Shown: in pieces, positions 16,737 through 25,327 of the stretch
How the letters are laid out: each line of letters opens with the position of its first letter
Position numbering within the stretch: the stretch's first letter is position 1
DNA from: an uncultured Methanobrevibacter sp.
GTDB taxonomy: Archaea > Methanobacteriota > Methanobacteria > Methanobacteriales > Methanobacteriaceae
DNA: 64,000 nt
Direction: 5' to 3'
Assembly: GCF_900314695.1 (NCBI RefSeq)
Contig: NZ_OMWD01000012.1
Span: forward strand, 22,257-86,256
Notes under the pieces: generated by a model
Seen by the model: the letters and a program-made list of their open reading frames with translations, nothing else
What the model was told of the DNA's origin: nothing
The model's database searches: none
Made by a program: the position numbers and the translations under genes

Positions 16737-18143
16737 ATGTTTTTAACAACTAATACATGTGAAGGAAAAAGAGATTGTATTAAAAAATGCCCTACAAAAG
16801 CCATTAAGTTTATCAATGGAAAGGCTTTTAGTTGTCTTACTTGTGGAATTTGTCAGAAAAACTGTCCGAATGATGCAATATTCCGCAATATTTACGGAGG
16901 ATATGTTGTAGACAGAGCCAAATGTAATGGCTGTGGAATGTGTATGTACAACTGCCCAACCAATAACATTACTATTGAAGATGGAATTGTATATGGTATT
17001 TGTTCACGTTGTGGAGTATGTAGTGAAGTCTGTTCAAATCGTATTGATGGTTATGAAGTAGAAAAAGACAGACAAATCACATTAATCAAGTCATTTAACA
17101 TATTGGACCCTCCTTTAAAGGATGTTCCACATAAAACAGATAATATTAAGACTGAAGTTACTCGATATTACTATGGCACAGATTTAGAGAAATGTATATT
17201 GTGCGGCAGATGTCAGCAATATTGTCCTGCAAGCGCAATTCAAGTACGTATTGATAGGGATGAAGGAATTTGCAGTGAATGCAGATTATGTGAAGATGTA
17301 TGTCCTAACGGTTCAATGAATAGACTACAAATTGTTAATAGAGATACATGTACTCTTTGTCTAAACTGTATGAAAGCATGTCCTCATAATGCGATTTCTG
17401 TTGATGGATTTAAGATAAATATTAATAAGTTGAATCAAAAACCTGACGGCTCAATCATATCTTGCCTAAACTGTGGTTTATGTGCAGATTTATGTGAAAA
17501 TGGGTCTCAAAAAAGGGATGGTAATAAATTAAGATATGATCCAACAGCTGATACTGAGAATGTTACTCATGATAAGGCTATTGATGCATGTCCGATTCAC
17601 ATTTTACATGAAGATGATGAGATGTTTATCTATGATGAAATTGATGATGTTGAATTACCTACATTATCCGGTTTCTGCGTATCTTGTGGAAAATGTGTTC
17701 AAGTTTGTGATGTAGCCAAAGCTCGCCAAGTAATGGTCTATTCATGGGATGGAAAAGTATCTGATGATTGTATTTCCTGTGGAATATGTAGTGAAGTTTG
17801 TCAGGAAGATGCAATTACTCTGCATAGAGGAAAGATTTCCGTTGATTTGGATAAATGTATCTTATGTGAAAATTGTGCTGTTCACTGTCCGGTTGATGCC
17901 ATACCTAAATCTACAATGTATAAAAATGAAATTACTGGTGGATTCAATTTCATCGAACAGCAATTGTGTATGCATTGTGGTTTGTGTCATAAGACTTGTT
18001 CATATGATGCAATTGATGAAATCGATGGACAGTTTGTTGTTAATGAAGATAAATGTACATATTGTGGTGCATGTAAAAATGCATGTCCTGCAAAAGCATT
18101 CTTATTCGAAAGAAATTTTAAAGATTCAATAGAGGGTATTTAA
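16737..18143 (+). CDS. ehbK: Energy-converting hydrogenase B subunit K, polyferredoxin
   Basis: 468 residues. At least twelve CxxCxxCxxxC motifs run through almost the whole length, for example CLTCGICQKNCP, CNGCGMCMYNCP, CILCGRCQQYCP, CTLCLNCMKACP, CISCGICSEVC, CILCENCAVHCP, CMHCGLCHKTC and CTYCGACKNACP; a thirteenth, irregular group CEGKRDCIKKCP stands at the N-terminus. This predicts about a dozen [4Fe-4S] clusters forming an electron wire between the hydrogenase and its ferredoxin-dependent partners. No membrane helix is present, so it lies on the cytoplasmic side. Ends directly at ehbL. Confidence 0.94.
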   Translation: MFLTTNTCEGKRDCIKKCPTKAIKFINGKAFSCLTCGICQKNCPNDAIFRNIYGGYVVDRAKCNGCGMCMYNCPTNNITIEDGIVYGICSRCGVCSEVCSNRIDGYEVEKDRQITLIKSFNILDPPLKDVPHKTDNIKTEVTRYYYGTDLEKCILCGRCQQYCPASAIQVRIDRDEGICSECRLCEDVCPNGSMNRLQIVNRDTCTLCLNCMKACPHNAISVDGFKININKLNQKPDGSIISCLNCGLCADLCENGSQKRDGNKLRYDPTADTENVTHDKAIDACPIHILHEDDEMFIYDEIDDVELPTLSGFCVSCGKCVQVCDVAKARQVMVYSWDGKVSDDCISCGICSEVCQEDAITLHRGKISVDLDKCILCENCAVHCPVDAIPKSTMYKNEITGGFNFIEQQLCMHCGLCHKTCSYDAIDEIDGQFVVNEDKCTYCGACKNACPAKAFLFERNFKDSIEGI

Positions 18144-18629
18144 ATGAGCAATTTACTTAAAATAGCTTTACAAGGAGCTTTTACTAACTTTAAAAGAATC
18201 TTTTTTGCAGCTGATAGAGTTACTGACATGGAATTGAGAAAACAAATCGCCACTCTTTCAGTAGAAGTTGATGATAGGGTTGACGAATCAGCTTGTATTG
18301 GATGCGGAGGTTGTGCCAATGTATGTCCGACAGGTGCAATTGAGATGAAAGGGCTAACCAGTCCTAAAAAATTAACTGATGATTGGATTAAAAGCGAAGT
18401 ACCTGAAATTAATCTAGAAAAATGCGTTGTATGTTATTATTGTCATGATTTCTGTCCGATATTTTCACTTTATGGTCAGAAAGGAACAATCCATCCAAGC
18501 TGTGTTGGAGATCAGGAAGTTGACCTTGATTTGACTGAACCATTTAAAATTTCAGATGAAAAGCTTAAAGTCATTTCACAATATTTATCAGATAATACTG
18601 TGTTGAGAAATAGGGAGGAAGGTGATTAG
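18144..18629 (+). CDS. ehbL: Energy-converting hydrogenase B subunit L, 2[4Fe-4S] ferredoxin-like
   Basis: 161 residues. Two cluster motifs are visible: CIGCGGCANVCP at about 52-63 and CVVCYYCHDFCP at about 95-106, separated by a longer linker than in simple ferredoxins. The N-terminal helix (LLKIALQGAFTNFKRIFFA) may bind the membrane-bound subunits, as in NuoI-type proteins. Role: electron transfer between the [NiFe] module and ferredoxin. There is no gap to ehbK or ehbM. Confidence 0.92.
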   Translation: MSNLLKIALQGAFTNFKRIFFAADRVTDMELRKQIATLSVEVDDRVDESACIGCGGCANVCPTGAIEMKGLTSPKKLTDDWIKSEVPEINLEKCVVCYYCHDFCPIFSLYGQKGTIHPSCVGDQEVDLDLTEPFKISDEKLKVISQYLSDNTVLRNREEGD

Positions 18630-19076
18630 ATGGGAATTAAATCATTTTCAAGAGCCAGAGCAATACATGTCATGTTAGTTTACACTGGCGGATGTAACGG
18701 ATGCGATATTGAAATTGTTAATTCAATTTTATCACCAAGATTTGACGCTGAACAATATAATGTGTTCTTAACTTGGAATCCTCGTGAAGCTGACGTTTTA
18801 GTTGTCACAGGTCCTGTTACACATTTAAATAGAAAGCCATTGGAAGAGATTTACAAGGCCATTCCTAATCCGAAATTGGTTGTGGCTGCTGGAAGTTGTG
18901 CTCTAATGGGTGGTGTTTATAAGAATTGTTTTGCTGATATTCCATCCGAAGAAATTGAAGGACCTGTTGAAAACATCATACCGGTCAATGCAAAAGTTCC
19001 GGGTTGTGCCGTAAGGCCTCAGGATGTTTTGGCAGGTGTAGTATCATTATTACCTACATTATTAGATGCGGATTAA
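18630..19076 (+). CDS. ehbM: Energy-converting hydrogenase B subunit M, [NiFe] hydrogenase small subunit
   Basis: 148 residues, the short NuoB-like small subunit. The proximal [4Fe-4S] cluster ligands are Cys22 and Cys25 in GGCNGCDIEIV, a Cys in AAGSCALMGGVY, and a Cys in VPGCAVRPQ. It passes electrons from the active site in EhbN to the ferredoxin subunits. It starts immediately after ehbL. Confidence 0.95.
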   Translation: MGIKSFSRARAIHVMLVYTGGCNGCDIEIVNSILSPRFDAEQYNVFLTWNPREADVLVVTGPVTHLNRKPLEEIYKAIPNPKLVVAAGSCALMGGVYKNCFADIPSEEIEGPVENIIPVNAKVPGCAVRPQDVLAGVVSLLPTLLDAD

Positions 19077-19088
19077 AGAGGGGATTAA

Positions 19089-20216
19089 ATGGATGAAAAA
19101 GTACCGAGAAGCAAAATTATTGAAACGGAAATTCCAATGGGTACAGTTCACCCTGCTGCATTGGAACCATATAGGGTAAGGATTTTTGTTGAAGATGAAA
19201 TAGTTCAGGAAGCTGAGATTACCATCGGAGTTAATCACAGAGGAATAGAAAGAATCATGGAAGGACTTCCGGTTCAAAAGGCAAATTCACTTACTGAAAA
19301 AATTTGTGGGATTTGTTCAAATGCACATATATGGAATTCATGCAGAACCGCAGAAATTGGATTAGGTATCGAAATTCCTGAAAGAGCATTATACATTCGT
19401 GTAATCATGGGGGAACTTGAACGTTTACATTCACACTTCTTGTATTTGGCGCATGGTTGTGAAGTATTGTCCCATGAAACATTTTCAATGAGAGTGTTCT
19501 ATTTAAGGGAAATTGTAATGGAACTGCTTGCAATGATTGGAGGAAACAGGGTTCAGTATGGCTGTTCTGTTTTAGGTGGAGTAAGGCCTAGATGTGATTT
19601 GGATGAAGCCAAATTATTAAGGCTAAAAAATGATATGGATAAGATAGAAGAAGGGCTTACTGATTTTGCCGAAAGATTCACTTCCGATTCTATTGTAATG
19701 TCAAGGATTTCAGGAATTGGTGTTCTTCCTCAAAAGCAGGCTATCAAATTGGCTGTAACCGGTCCGACTTTAAGGGCAACCGGTGTTGCAAGAGACCTCC
19801 GAACAACAATGTTTGAATATGATGAATTTGATTTTAATGTGGTCACTCAACCTGGTGGTGATGTCAAATCCAATTTGTTGATGAGGGCTTTAGAATCATT
19901 TGAATCAATTAAATTAATTCGTCAGGCTATTGCTAACATCCCTGAAGGTAAGGTAGTTAACAGGGATTGGGAAATGTTTGACACTGATATTACTGAAAGT
20001 TACATAGAAGTTCCAAGGGGAACATTATATCATTCTTATGCTCTTGAAAGCGGTAGGGTAAGACACTCAATTATCAGAACTCCATCAATGTCCAATATTG
20101 GTGCTATGCAATATGCATGCATTGGTGATCAGATTACTGATGCTCAGCTTTGTATTGTACAGTGTGACCCATGTTTCACATGTTCTGATAGAGCAATTGA
20201 AATAATAAGGAGATAG
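19089..20216 (+). CDS. ehbN: Energy-converting hydrogenase B subunit N, [NiFe] hydrogenase large subunit
   Basis: 375 residues. The nickel-iron ligands are Cys73 and Cys76 (KICGICSNAH) and Cys362 and Cys365 (DPCFTCSDR) near the C-terminus, so the site is complete. Only ten residues follow the last ligand and there is no typical cleavable His-Val-Ile tail; this is common in group 4 hydrogenases. The protein oxidises hydrogen and, driven by the ion gradient, supplies low-potential electrons for biosynthesis. The ribosome site GAGGGG precedes the ATG. Confidence 0.96.
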   Translation: MDEKVPRSKIIETEIPMGTVHPAALEPYRVRIFVEDEIVQEAEITIGVNHRGIERIMEGLPVQKANSLTEKICGICSNAHIWNSCRTAEIGLGIEIPERALYIRVIMGELERLHSHFLYLAHGCEVLSHETFSMRVFYLREIVMELLAMIGGNRVQYGCSVLGGVRPRCDLDEAKLLRLKNDMDKIEEGLTDFAERFTSDSIVMSRISGIGVLPQKQAIKLAVTGPTLRATGVARDLRTTMFEYDEFDFNVVTQPGGDVKSNLLMRALESFESIKLIRQAIANIPEGKVVNRDWEMFDTDITESYIEVPRGTLYHSYALESGRVRHSIIRTPSMSNIGAMQYACIGDQITDAQLCIVQCDPCFTCSDRAIEIIRR

Positions 20217-20219
20217 ATT

Positions 20220-21218
20220 ATGTTTGAAAATACACTCGTTAACTCAATTCTTGCAGTAATTGGCACAGTGCTTGTTTGCTTTTTAATTTCAACACTGCTT
20301 CCAGGAATTGAAAGGAAATATATTCATGCTAGAATTCAACAGAGAATTGGACCTGTCGTTCTTGCTCCAGGTGTAATGGCTCCAATCAAATTCATGTTTA
20401 AAGAAAATGTTGAAGTTTCATCTCCTGTTCCGGGATTATATAAGTCATTGCCAATAATCTGCTTTATTGTTGTTTTATGTGTTCTTATTGCATTAACTCC
20501 TCAAGCTTATCAATTTCCGGCACTTGCAAGTTTAGTGGCTGTCGTCGGATTTTTAAAGGTGGAAGAAATATGCTATGTTTTGATGGGAGCATTATCCAAA
20601 TCTGTCATGTCAGTTAGGATGCCATTCCCTGATAAAATAAAGGGCGCTACTCATTTAAACTCCAACAGATCATTTATTGAAGATATAAGTGCTAAAAGGT
20701 CATTAAGGATGATTACTTATGGATCATTTCCATTGTATTTGGCCTTATTTGCTCCGGTAACTGCTGCTGGAAGCATTTTCTTATCAGACATTGCCGCATA
20801 TCAACATGCCAATGGTCCGTTTTTATTTACAGCATCTGGTGCAATTGCAGCTATTGTGTTCTTCATTGGATATATGATAATTTTAAATGAATATCCATTT
20901 TCAATAATTAAGGCTAAAAGCGATGTTATTGAAGGACCATACATGGAATATGCTGCAAAATATAGGGCTGTTGTTTATCTGACAAGAGGATTTTTCATGT
21001 TTGTACTTGGTGCAATCTTTTCAGTATTGTTTATTGGAGTGCCGCCAACAATTCTTTCATGGGGAATTTTAGTCAATATTGCAGTCGCATTGATATTCGT
21101 ATTTATGATGGGAATCTTATCAGCATTCAGTCCAGTATTTACAAATAGACAGTTATTGCCAACAATTTTAGGATCAACATTACTTGGAATATTGGCTATT
21201 GTGCTTGGATTATTATGA
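20220..21218 (+). CDS. ehbO: Energy-converting hydrogenase B subunit O (NuoH-like membrane anchor)
   Basis: 332 residues with eight membrane helices. Family motifs of NuoH/EchB are visible: GIERKYIHARIQQRIGP near the N-terminus and DVIEGPYMEYAAKYRA in the second half, where acidic residues line the quinone-channel equivalent. The protein joins the hydrogenase module to the ion-translocating arm. It follows ehbN by three bases with AGGAGAT as ribosome site. Confidence 0.94.
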   Translation: MFENTLVNSILAVIGTVLVCFLISTLLPGIERKYIHARIQQRIGPVVLAPGVMAPIKFMFKENVEVSSPVPGLYKSLPIICFIVVLCVLIALTPQAYQFPALASLVAVVGFLKVEEICYVLMGALSKSVMSVRMPFPDKIKGATHLNSNRSFIEDISAKRSLRMITYGSFPLYLALFAPVTAAGSIFLSDIAAYQHANGPFLFTASGAIAAIVFFIGYMIILNEYPFSIIKAKSDVIEGPYMEYAAKYRAVVYLTRGFFMFVLGAIFSVLFIGVPPTILSWGILVNIAVALIFVFMMGILSAFSPVFTNRQLLPTILGSTLLGILAIVLGLL

Positions 21219-21228
21219 GGTGATTATT

Positions 21229-21492
21229 TTGAAATTTGTAATGAGGCCGTATCACATGGTAAGTCTTGGAGGATACATTGTTGAGTGGGATTTTCCTTAT
21301 AGAAATCTCATAGTTGTAAATAAAACCTCTGAACCAATTAAAATTGAAATACCAGTTTTTCATGAAGAATGGATTGCTGAACATAGGGATTTAGGTCTTG
21401 AAGTTATTCCTGTTACTAAAAATGATAATTTTTTAAGCATGTGGAAAAGGGCGCATGCTGAATTAGATAAAATTAGGCCAAAAAATGAATGA
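21229..21492 (+). CDS. ehbP: Energy-converting hydrogenase B subunit P
   Basis: 88 residues from a TTG start at 21229, preceded by GAGGTGAT (21216-21223); an in-frame start at 21184 inside ehbO has no such site. The protein is soluble and beta-rich, with MRPYHMVSLGGYIVEWDFPYRNLIV... at the start and a conserved FHEEWIAEHRDLGLEVIPV segment. No catalytic motif. Its role in the complex is not known. It overlaps ehbQ by 8 bases. Confidence 0.85.
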   Translation: MKFVMRPYHMVSLGGYIVEWDFPYRNLIVVNKTSEPIKIEIPVFHEEWIAEHRDLGLEVIPVTKNDNFLSMWKRAHAELDKIRPKNE

Positions 21493-22144
21493 TTATACGC
21501 TAACTATCCAATCATACGAAAAGAAAGGAGTTTTAGATAATATTACTGATGTTATCACTTCTCATGGTGCTAATATTAGTTACGTTCATCTTTTTGTTGA
21601 AAAAAATAATATGGGATCTATCAATTTGGAATTGGAGCATGTTGAAAATATTGATGATTTGCTTTCGGATTTGGAAAATATTAAAGATATCAAATCCGTT
21701 GAATTGCACGGTTCCCAATTGGATATTTATGGAAAACGTATAATTATCGTTGGTGGGGGAGCACAAGTTTCCCAAGTAGCTAAAGGTGCAATCACTGAAG
21801 CTGACAGACATAATATACGTGGTGAGCGTATAAGTATTGATACTATTCCATTAGTTGGAGAAAAAAATTTGGCTGAAGCTATTGAGGCTATTTCAAGGCT
21901 TCCCCGTGTTACTGCACTGGTTTTGGCAGGTTCCCTTATGGGTGGTGAAATTACAGAATCTGTAAAAAAAGTTAAAGAAAATGGAAATTTGATTGTAATT
22001 TCTCTTAATATGCCTGGTAGCGTAACCAAATATGCAGATTTAATTATTACAGACCCTATCCAAGCTGGAGTTCTTGCAGTGATGTCTGTTGCAGATACTG
22101 CAGTGTTTGACATTAAAAAACTTGGAGATAATATAAAATATTAA
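21485..22144 (+). CDS. ehbQ: Energy-converting hydrogenase B subunit Q, ACT-domain protein (DUF5612-like)
   Basis: 219 residues. The first about 75 residues form an ACT domain (LTIQSYEKKGVLDNITDVITSHGANISYVHLFV-type fold), followed by a second domain with IIVGGGAQVSQVAKGAITEADRHNIRGERIS, which looks like a nucleotide- or ligand-binding Rossmann-like region. ACT domains usually bind amino acids, so a regulatory role for the hydrogenase, which feeds biosynthesis, is a reasonable inference. It is the last gene of the operon and is followed by a strong hairpin. Confidence 0.85.
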   Translation: MNDYTLTIQSYEKKGVLDNITDVITSHGANISYVHLFVEKNNMGSINLELEHVENIDDLLSDLENIKDIKSVELHGSQLDIYGKRIIIVGGGAQVSQVAKGAITEADRHNIRGERISIDTIPLVGEKNLAEAIEAISRLPRVTALVLAGSLMGGEITESVKKVKENGNLIVISLNMPGSVTKYADLIITDPIQAGVLAVMSVADTAVFDIKKLGDNIKY

Positions 22145-22170
22145 TTTTTTTCATGTTTATGGACATATAG

Positions 22171-22190
22171 GGGAGTTATTTTTAACTCCC
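22171..22190. terminator. Bidirectional terminator between ehbQ and the Cas4-like gene
   Basis: GGGAGTTA, loop TTTT, TAACTCCC form a perfect 8-bp stem in the 54-base gap between two convergent genes. It closes the ehb operon. Confidence 0.7.
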
Positions 22191-22198
22191 TTCTTAAC

Positions 22199-22993
22199 TT
22201 AACCTTTAAGACAGAAATTTTCATACCCGCATTTGCTGCATTTTTTTGGATTCATTTTCACGTTCGGAAGCTTTTTATTTTCAGTAATTTCTTTAACTTC
22301 TCTTATTACTTCAAACAACCCTTTTCTTAAGTTCACATCCATCACAACAGGTCTTTTTTCATCAATTTTTTCATAATATACAAAGCCAACAAAAACTTCG
22401 GTTTCGAATTCCTCTTCAAGAAGTATTGCATGAGCTACTAATTCTATGGCATCCTGGTCCCAAACACCTTTTAGAGGAGGGTTTGAACTTTTAATGATCA
22501 CTGGATAATATTTGCCGTCAATTATTTCTATTTTATCACATATTCCAATCAATTCCAGTTTTTGGTCTTTTAATAAATAGGAATACATGCAGTTTGGAAA
22601 AAACATGTCGGTAATGGCAAAGGCATCTTTTTGGTACATATTCATGGCCTGTTTTATTTTTAAAGCTGTTAATTTTATATTAAAATAAGTATTGTCGATT
22701 ATTTCATTGACTTGGTCGGAGGTCATGTCCAGATTCATTGATATTATCGCATCGGCATTGCTTTTTATGAATGTGTCGATATTTTCAGATAATTCTTTTT
22801 CGATTTCGGATAGTTCCATTTCCTTTTTAATTTTGCGCAAATTTTTCTGAATCAAGTCCTGAATGTCGATTTTGAGTTTTTTAATCTCGATAGCTAATTG
22901 GTAATTGTTCTCTTCCTCTTTATCTACGTATGTTTGGATGTATAGGTTTCTTGGACAGAACATATGTGTTTTAATTGTTGATATATTTATCAT
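22199..22993 (-). CDS. Orphan Cas4/Dna2-like PD-(D/E)XK family protein, active site possibly altered
   Basis: 264 residues. Four cysteines placed as in Cas4 iron-sulfur nucleases are present: Cys13 (MFCPRNLY) near the N-terminus and Cys252, Cys255 and Cys261 (CSKCGYENFC) at the C-terminus. The RecB-like core has Asp153 in GICDKIEI, but the expected acidic-x-Lys motif reads PVIIKSS, with Ile166 in place of Glu or Asp before Lys168. The downstream IELVAHAILLEE corresponds to the Q-x-x-x-Y helix. No CRISPR array or other cas gene is in the window. Cas4 proteins trim DNA ends during spacer acquisition; here a different or lost catalytic function is possible. Confidence 0.75.
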   Translation of the reverse strand: MINISTIKTHMFCPRNLYIQTYVDKEEENNYQLAIEIKKLKIDIQDLIQKNLRKIKKEMELSEIEKELSENIDTFIKSNADAIISMNLDMTSDQVNEIIDNTYFNIKLTALKIKQAMNMYQKDAFAITDMFFPNCMYSYLLKDQKLELIGICDKIEIIDGKYYPVIIKSSNPPLKGVWDQDAIELVAHAILLEEEFETEVFVGFVYYEKIDEKRPVVMDVNLRKGLFEVIREVKEITENKKLPNVKMNPKKCSKCGYENFCLKG

Positions 22994-23096
22994 TTTTATA
23001 ACCTCTAAAATTGTGTAATATTATTTTAAATTTAATAATATAAATATTTAGAAGTAATAAATGTCTTAAATTCTTTAAAATTAAATAAAAAAAGAT

Positions 23097-23118
23097 AATA
23101 GCTAATATTTTAGCTATT
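23097..23118 (-). terminator. Terminator hairpin overlapping the transporter stop codon
   Basis: AATAGCTAA, loop TATT, TTAGCTATT form a 9-bp perfect stem; the stop codon (23114-23116) is within it. On the minus strand TATCTTTTTTTATT follows. Confidence 0.65.
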
Positions 23119-24607
23119 TTGAGTAAATTTTATGTTCGTAGTAATTTTTATTACGTGCAGGCAGTAGTGCAATAATACATGGAACCACTATCACCACAAT
23201 TGTTAATATTAACATTACGATTGAACTTAGGGTATCTGCTTCATTAATGGTTGAAACCACTCCCTGTATCCAAAGACCTAGGATACAAATAGGTAAAATG
23301 TATTTGATGACTATTTTCCAAGTTTTCCCTACTTTAATTGTTGAATGAGCATTCAAGGTCTCGATTAAATCATCAAATTTGTAAATCCAACCAAATACTA
23401 TACATTCAAGAAGTACTGCAAATAATAATGCGAAGTTATTTAAAAATGCATCGAAGATTCCTAAAATTGTACTTCCAATGCCTGTTGTAAAAATAATTGA
23501 AATACAAAATCCAATAATGCAAACTACGGTTGCGGTTTTTTTACGTTCGATAAGGAACTTTTCAGAAATTGAATAACATACTCCTTCAAGTAGTGCAATA
23601 ACGGATGTGATTCCTGCAAATAAGATGCATAAAAAGAACAAAGGTCCAATTACATATGCTGCAGGTCCCATTGTATTGAATACTTGTGGGAATACTACAA
23701 ATGCAAGTCCTGTTCCGGATGTTACAAGTTCATTAAATGGAATTCCGCTTGTCACGGTCATGAATCCTAAAATGGAAAAAATTCCAATTGAGTTAAACAC
23801 TTCAAAACCGGAGTTTGAAAATGCTACGATTATTGCGTTATCTACTAATTTTGAACCATCAGGCAGATAACTTGCATATGTCATTGCAATTGCCATTCCT
23901 AAACTTAGGGAAAATACGATTTGTCCGAATGCTGCTAACCATACATCTAAATTGCCCAACGCCGACCAATCTGGTGTGAAAATTTGTGTATAACCTGCTG
24001 ATGCACCTGGTAAAGTTAATGAGAATGCAACAATAACTACAACAATTCCACAAAGTATAGGTAATAAAATTTTACTTACATTACCTATTCCATCATTCAA
24101 ATCTCTTTTGATGATAAACCATGCTATAAACCAAATGGCAAATACTGAAGCAAGGACAACTGGTACGATAGTAAAAAATCCGGATATTGAATCTGTAGAG
24201 TGTAATACTGAATTAGTAAAGTATAGGTCAGGGTTTGATCCCCATGCTTTTGTAAAACTTAGGAATATATAGATTAAATCCCATCCGACAACACAAACGT
24301 AATAGGTCGTAATTAAGAATACAACAATCAGTATAAACCATGCTACAGGTTCTAATTTTTCATTAATTGAATATAATATTCTTGCAATTGATCTTTTGAA
24401 CTTGAATCCGACGGCATACTCCACTAAAACAAATGAAATTCCTAAAAGAAATATTGAAACGATGTATGGAATCATAAATGATCCTCCACCGTTGGAGTAT
24501 AAAACATTTGGGAAACGCCATATGTTTCCAAGACCGACAGCAGAACTAATCATTGCCATCATAAATGCAAGATTACTATTCCATTCTGATTTTTTCTGTT
24601 CTGTCAT
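23114..24607 (-). CDS. Sodium-dependent transporter, neurotransmitter:sodium symporter (SNF) family
   Basis: 497 residues with about 11-12 membrane helices. The signature of the LeuT/NSS family is at the N-terminus: SAVGLGNIWRFPNVLYSNGGGSF, where helix 1 forms the sodium and substrate sites. The family imports amino acids or related compounds with sodium. The C-terminal end is short and charged, as in prokaryotic members. The gene is alone, with a TATA box about 45 bases upstream (complement of 24646-24660) and its own 3' hairpin. The substrate cannot be told from sequence. Confidence 0.93.
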   Translation of the reverse strand: MTEQKKSEWNSNLAFMMAMISSAVGLGNIWRFPNVLYSNGGGSFMIPYIVSIFLLGISFVLVEYAVGFKFKRSIARILYSINEKLEPVAWFILIVVFLITTYYVCVVGWDLIYIFLSFTKAWGSNPDLYFTNSVLHSTDSISGFFTIVPVVLASVFAIWFIAWFIIKRDLNDGIGNVSKILLPILCGIVVVIVAFSLTLPGASAGYTQIFTPDWSALGNLDVWLAAFGQIVFSLSLGMAIAMTYASYLPDGSKLVDNAIIVAFSNSGFEVFNSIGIFSILGFMTVTSGIPFNELVTSGTGLAFVVFPQVFNTMGPAAYVIGPLFFLCILFAGITSVIALLEGVCYSISEKFLIERKKTATVVCIIGFCISIIFTTGIGSTILGIFDAFLNNFALLFAVLLECIVFGWIYKFDDLIETLNAHSTIKVGKTWKIVIKYILPICILGLWIQGVVSTINEADTLSSIVMLILTIVVIVVPCIIALLPARNKNYYEHKIYSK

Positions 24608-24645
24608 ATAATCACATTAAATTTAATACTATTATTTAGGTATTT

Positions 24646-24660
24646 GAAGTTTATATATTA
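24646..24660 (-). promoter_or_regulatory. Candidate promoter of the SNF transporter
   Basis: On the minus strand AATATATAAACTT stands 40-50 bases ahead of the ATG at 24607; a start near 24628 gives a leader of about 20 bases with the weak ribosome site GTGAT. Confidence 0.45.
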
Positions 24661-24890
24661 TTGTATTAAATTTGTTTAACTTGTGTTATTTTTTCTTAAA
24701 ATAATTTGAATAGATTTATATTTGTTATTTTTCTTAAATGAATAATATTTCTAATGTAAAATGGTGAAAAGTTAATAATATGTGTCCTAAATTTTTAGTG
24801 TTTGTTTAAAAAATTTGACAATTATCTTTTTTTGGAGGATACTCTTTATTAGTATTGTTTCTTGTTTTTAAAGAATAATCTCAGTAAAGT

Positions 24891-24899
24891 TTATATATC
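24891..24899 (+). promoter_or_regulatory. Candidate TATA box of the structured-RNA / small-ORF transcript
   Basis: TTATATATC in an otherwise gene-free spacer predicts a plus-strand start near 24918. Confidence 0.4.
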
Positions 24900-24917
24900 T
24901 GTTTTTCTCTAAGCAAT

Positions 24918-25200
24918 TTTACTTAATGGATTTAATAAGCTTTAAACACGATTTGATGCATAATGTAATTTTAAATTAGCCTCTAATGTAAAAATGGAGG
25001 TGATAAGTAGGATGTTTGAATTAACTAATACTTATTCATTATGCATCCCCATTTCATTTGAATTGAATGATGTCTCCGGTCATACAACTAATTTGAGTGA
25101 GGTAAGGATTGTGGAGATAATTATGCTCTTGCTGGTGACATATTATCCAAATATTATTACTATATTTGAGATAAATATAGACATTAATTGACTATTTTTT
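24918..25200 (+). ncRNA. Candidate structured RNA (or structured leader of a small ORF)
   Basis: Two long-range helices are seen by eye. GATGCATAATG (24955-24965) is the exact reverse complement of CATTATGCATC (25037-25047). ATGTCTCCGGT (25070-25080) pairs with GCTGGTGACAT (25131-25141) with one T-T mismatch and two G-T pairs. The paired parts are richer in G and C than the surrounding spacer, a usual sign of functional RNA in AT-rich archaea. A T7 run at about 25194-25200 could end the transcript. No known RNA family was recognised: it is not 7S RNA, RNase P RNA or tRNA. The first helix encloses a strong ribosome site, so it might instead control translation of the ORF listed next. Confidence 0.4.
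25012..25191 (+). CDS. Possible small protein, unknown function
   Basis: 59 residues from ATG 25012, preceded by a near-ideal ribosome site GGAGGTGAT (24997-25005). The product would begin MFELTNTYSLCIPISFELN and contain one hydrophobic stretch (VEIIMLLLVTYY). No family is recognised. The frame runs through both RNA helices described for this region, so either it is a real small gene with a structured leader or the frame is fortuitous within an RNA gene. The ribosome site is the main argument for coding. Confidence 0.35.
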   Translation: MFELTNTYSLCIPISFELNDVSGHTTNLSEVRIVEIIMLLLVTYYPNIITIFEINIDIN

Positions 25201-25327
25201 TGAGAATTCTATTTTTTGTTTTCTATTTGAATTGTTATTCTGCATTGGGTGTTGACATTCACATCACCCTTTTTCAAATCCACTTTGATTTTTTTGGTTT
25301 AAAGAATTACAATCCTAGAAATATTAT

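Noticed and set aside
24918..25200. Assignment of the RNA candidate to 7S RNA, RNase P RNA or tRNA
   Set aside because: The length, the helices seen and the absence of family-specific motifs do not fit any of them.
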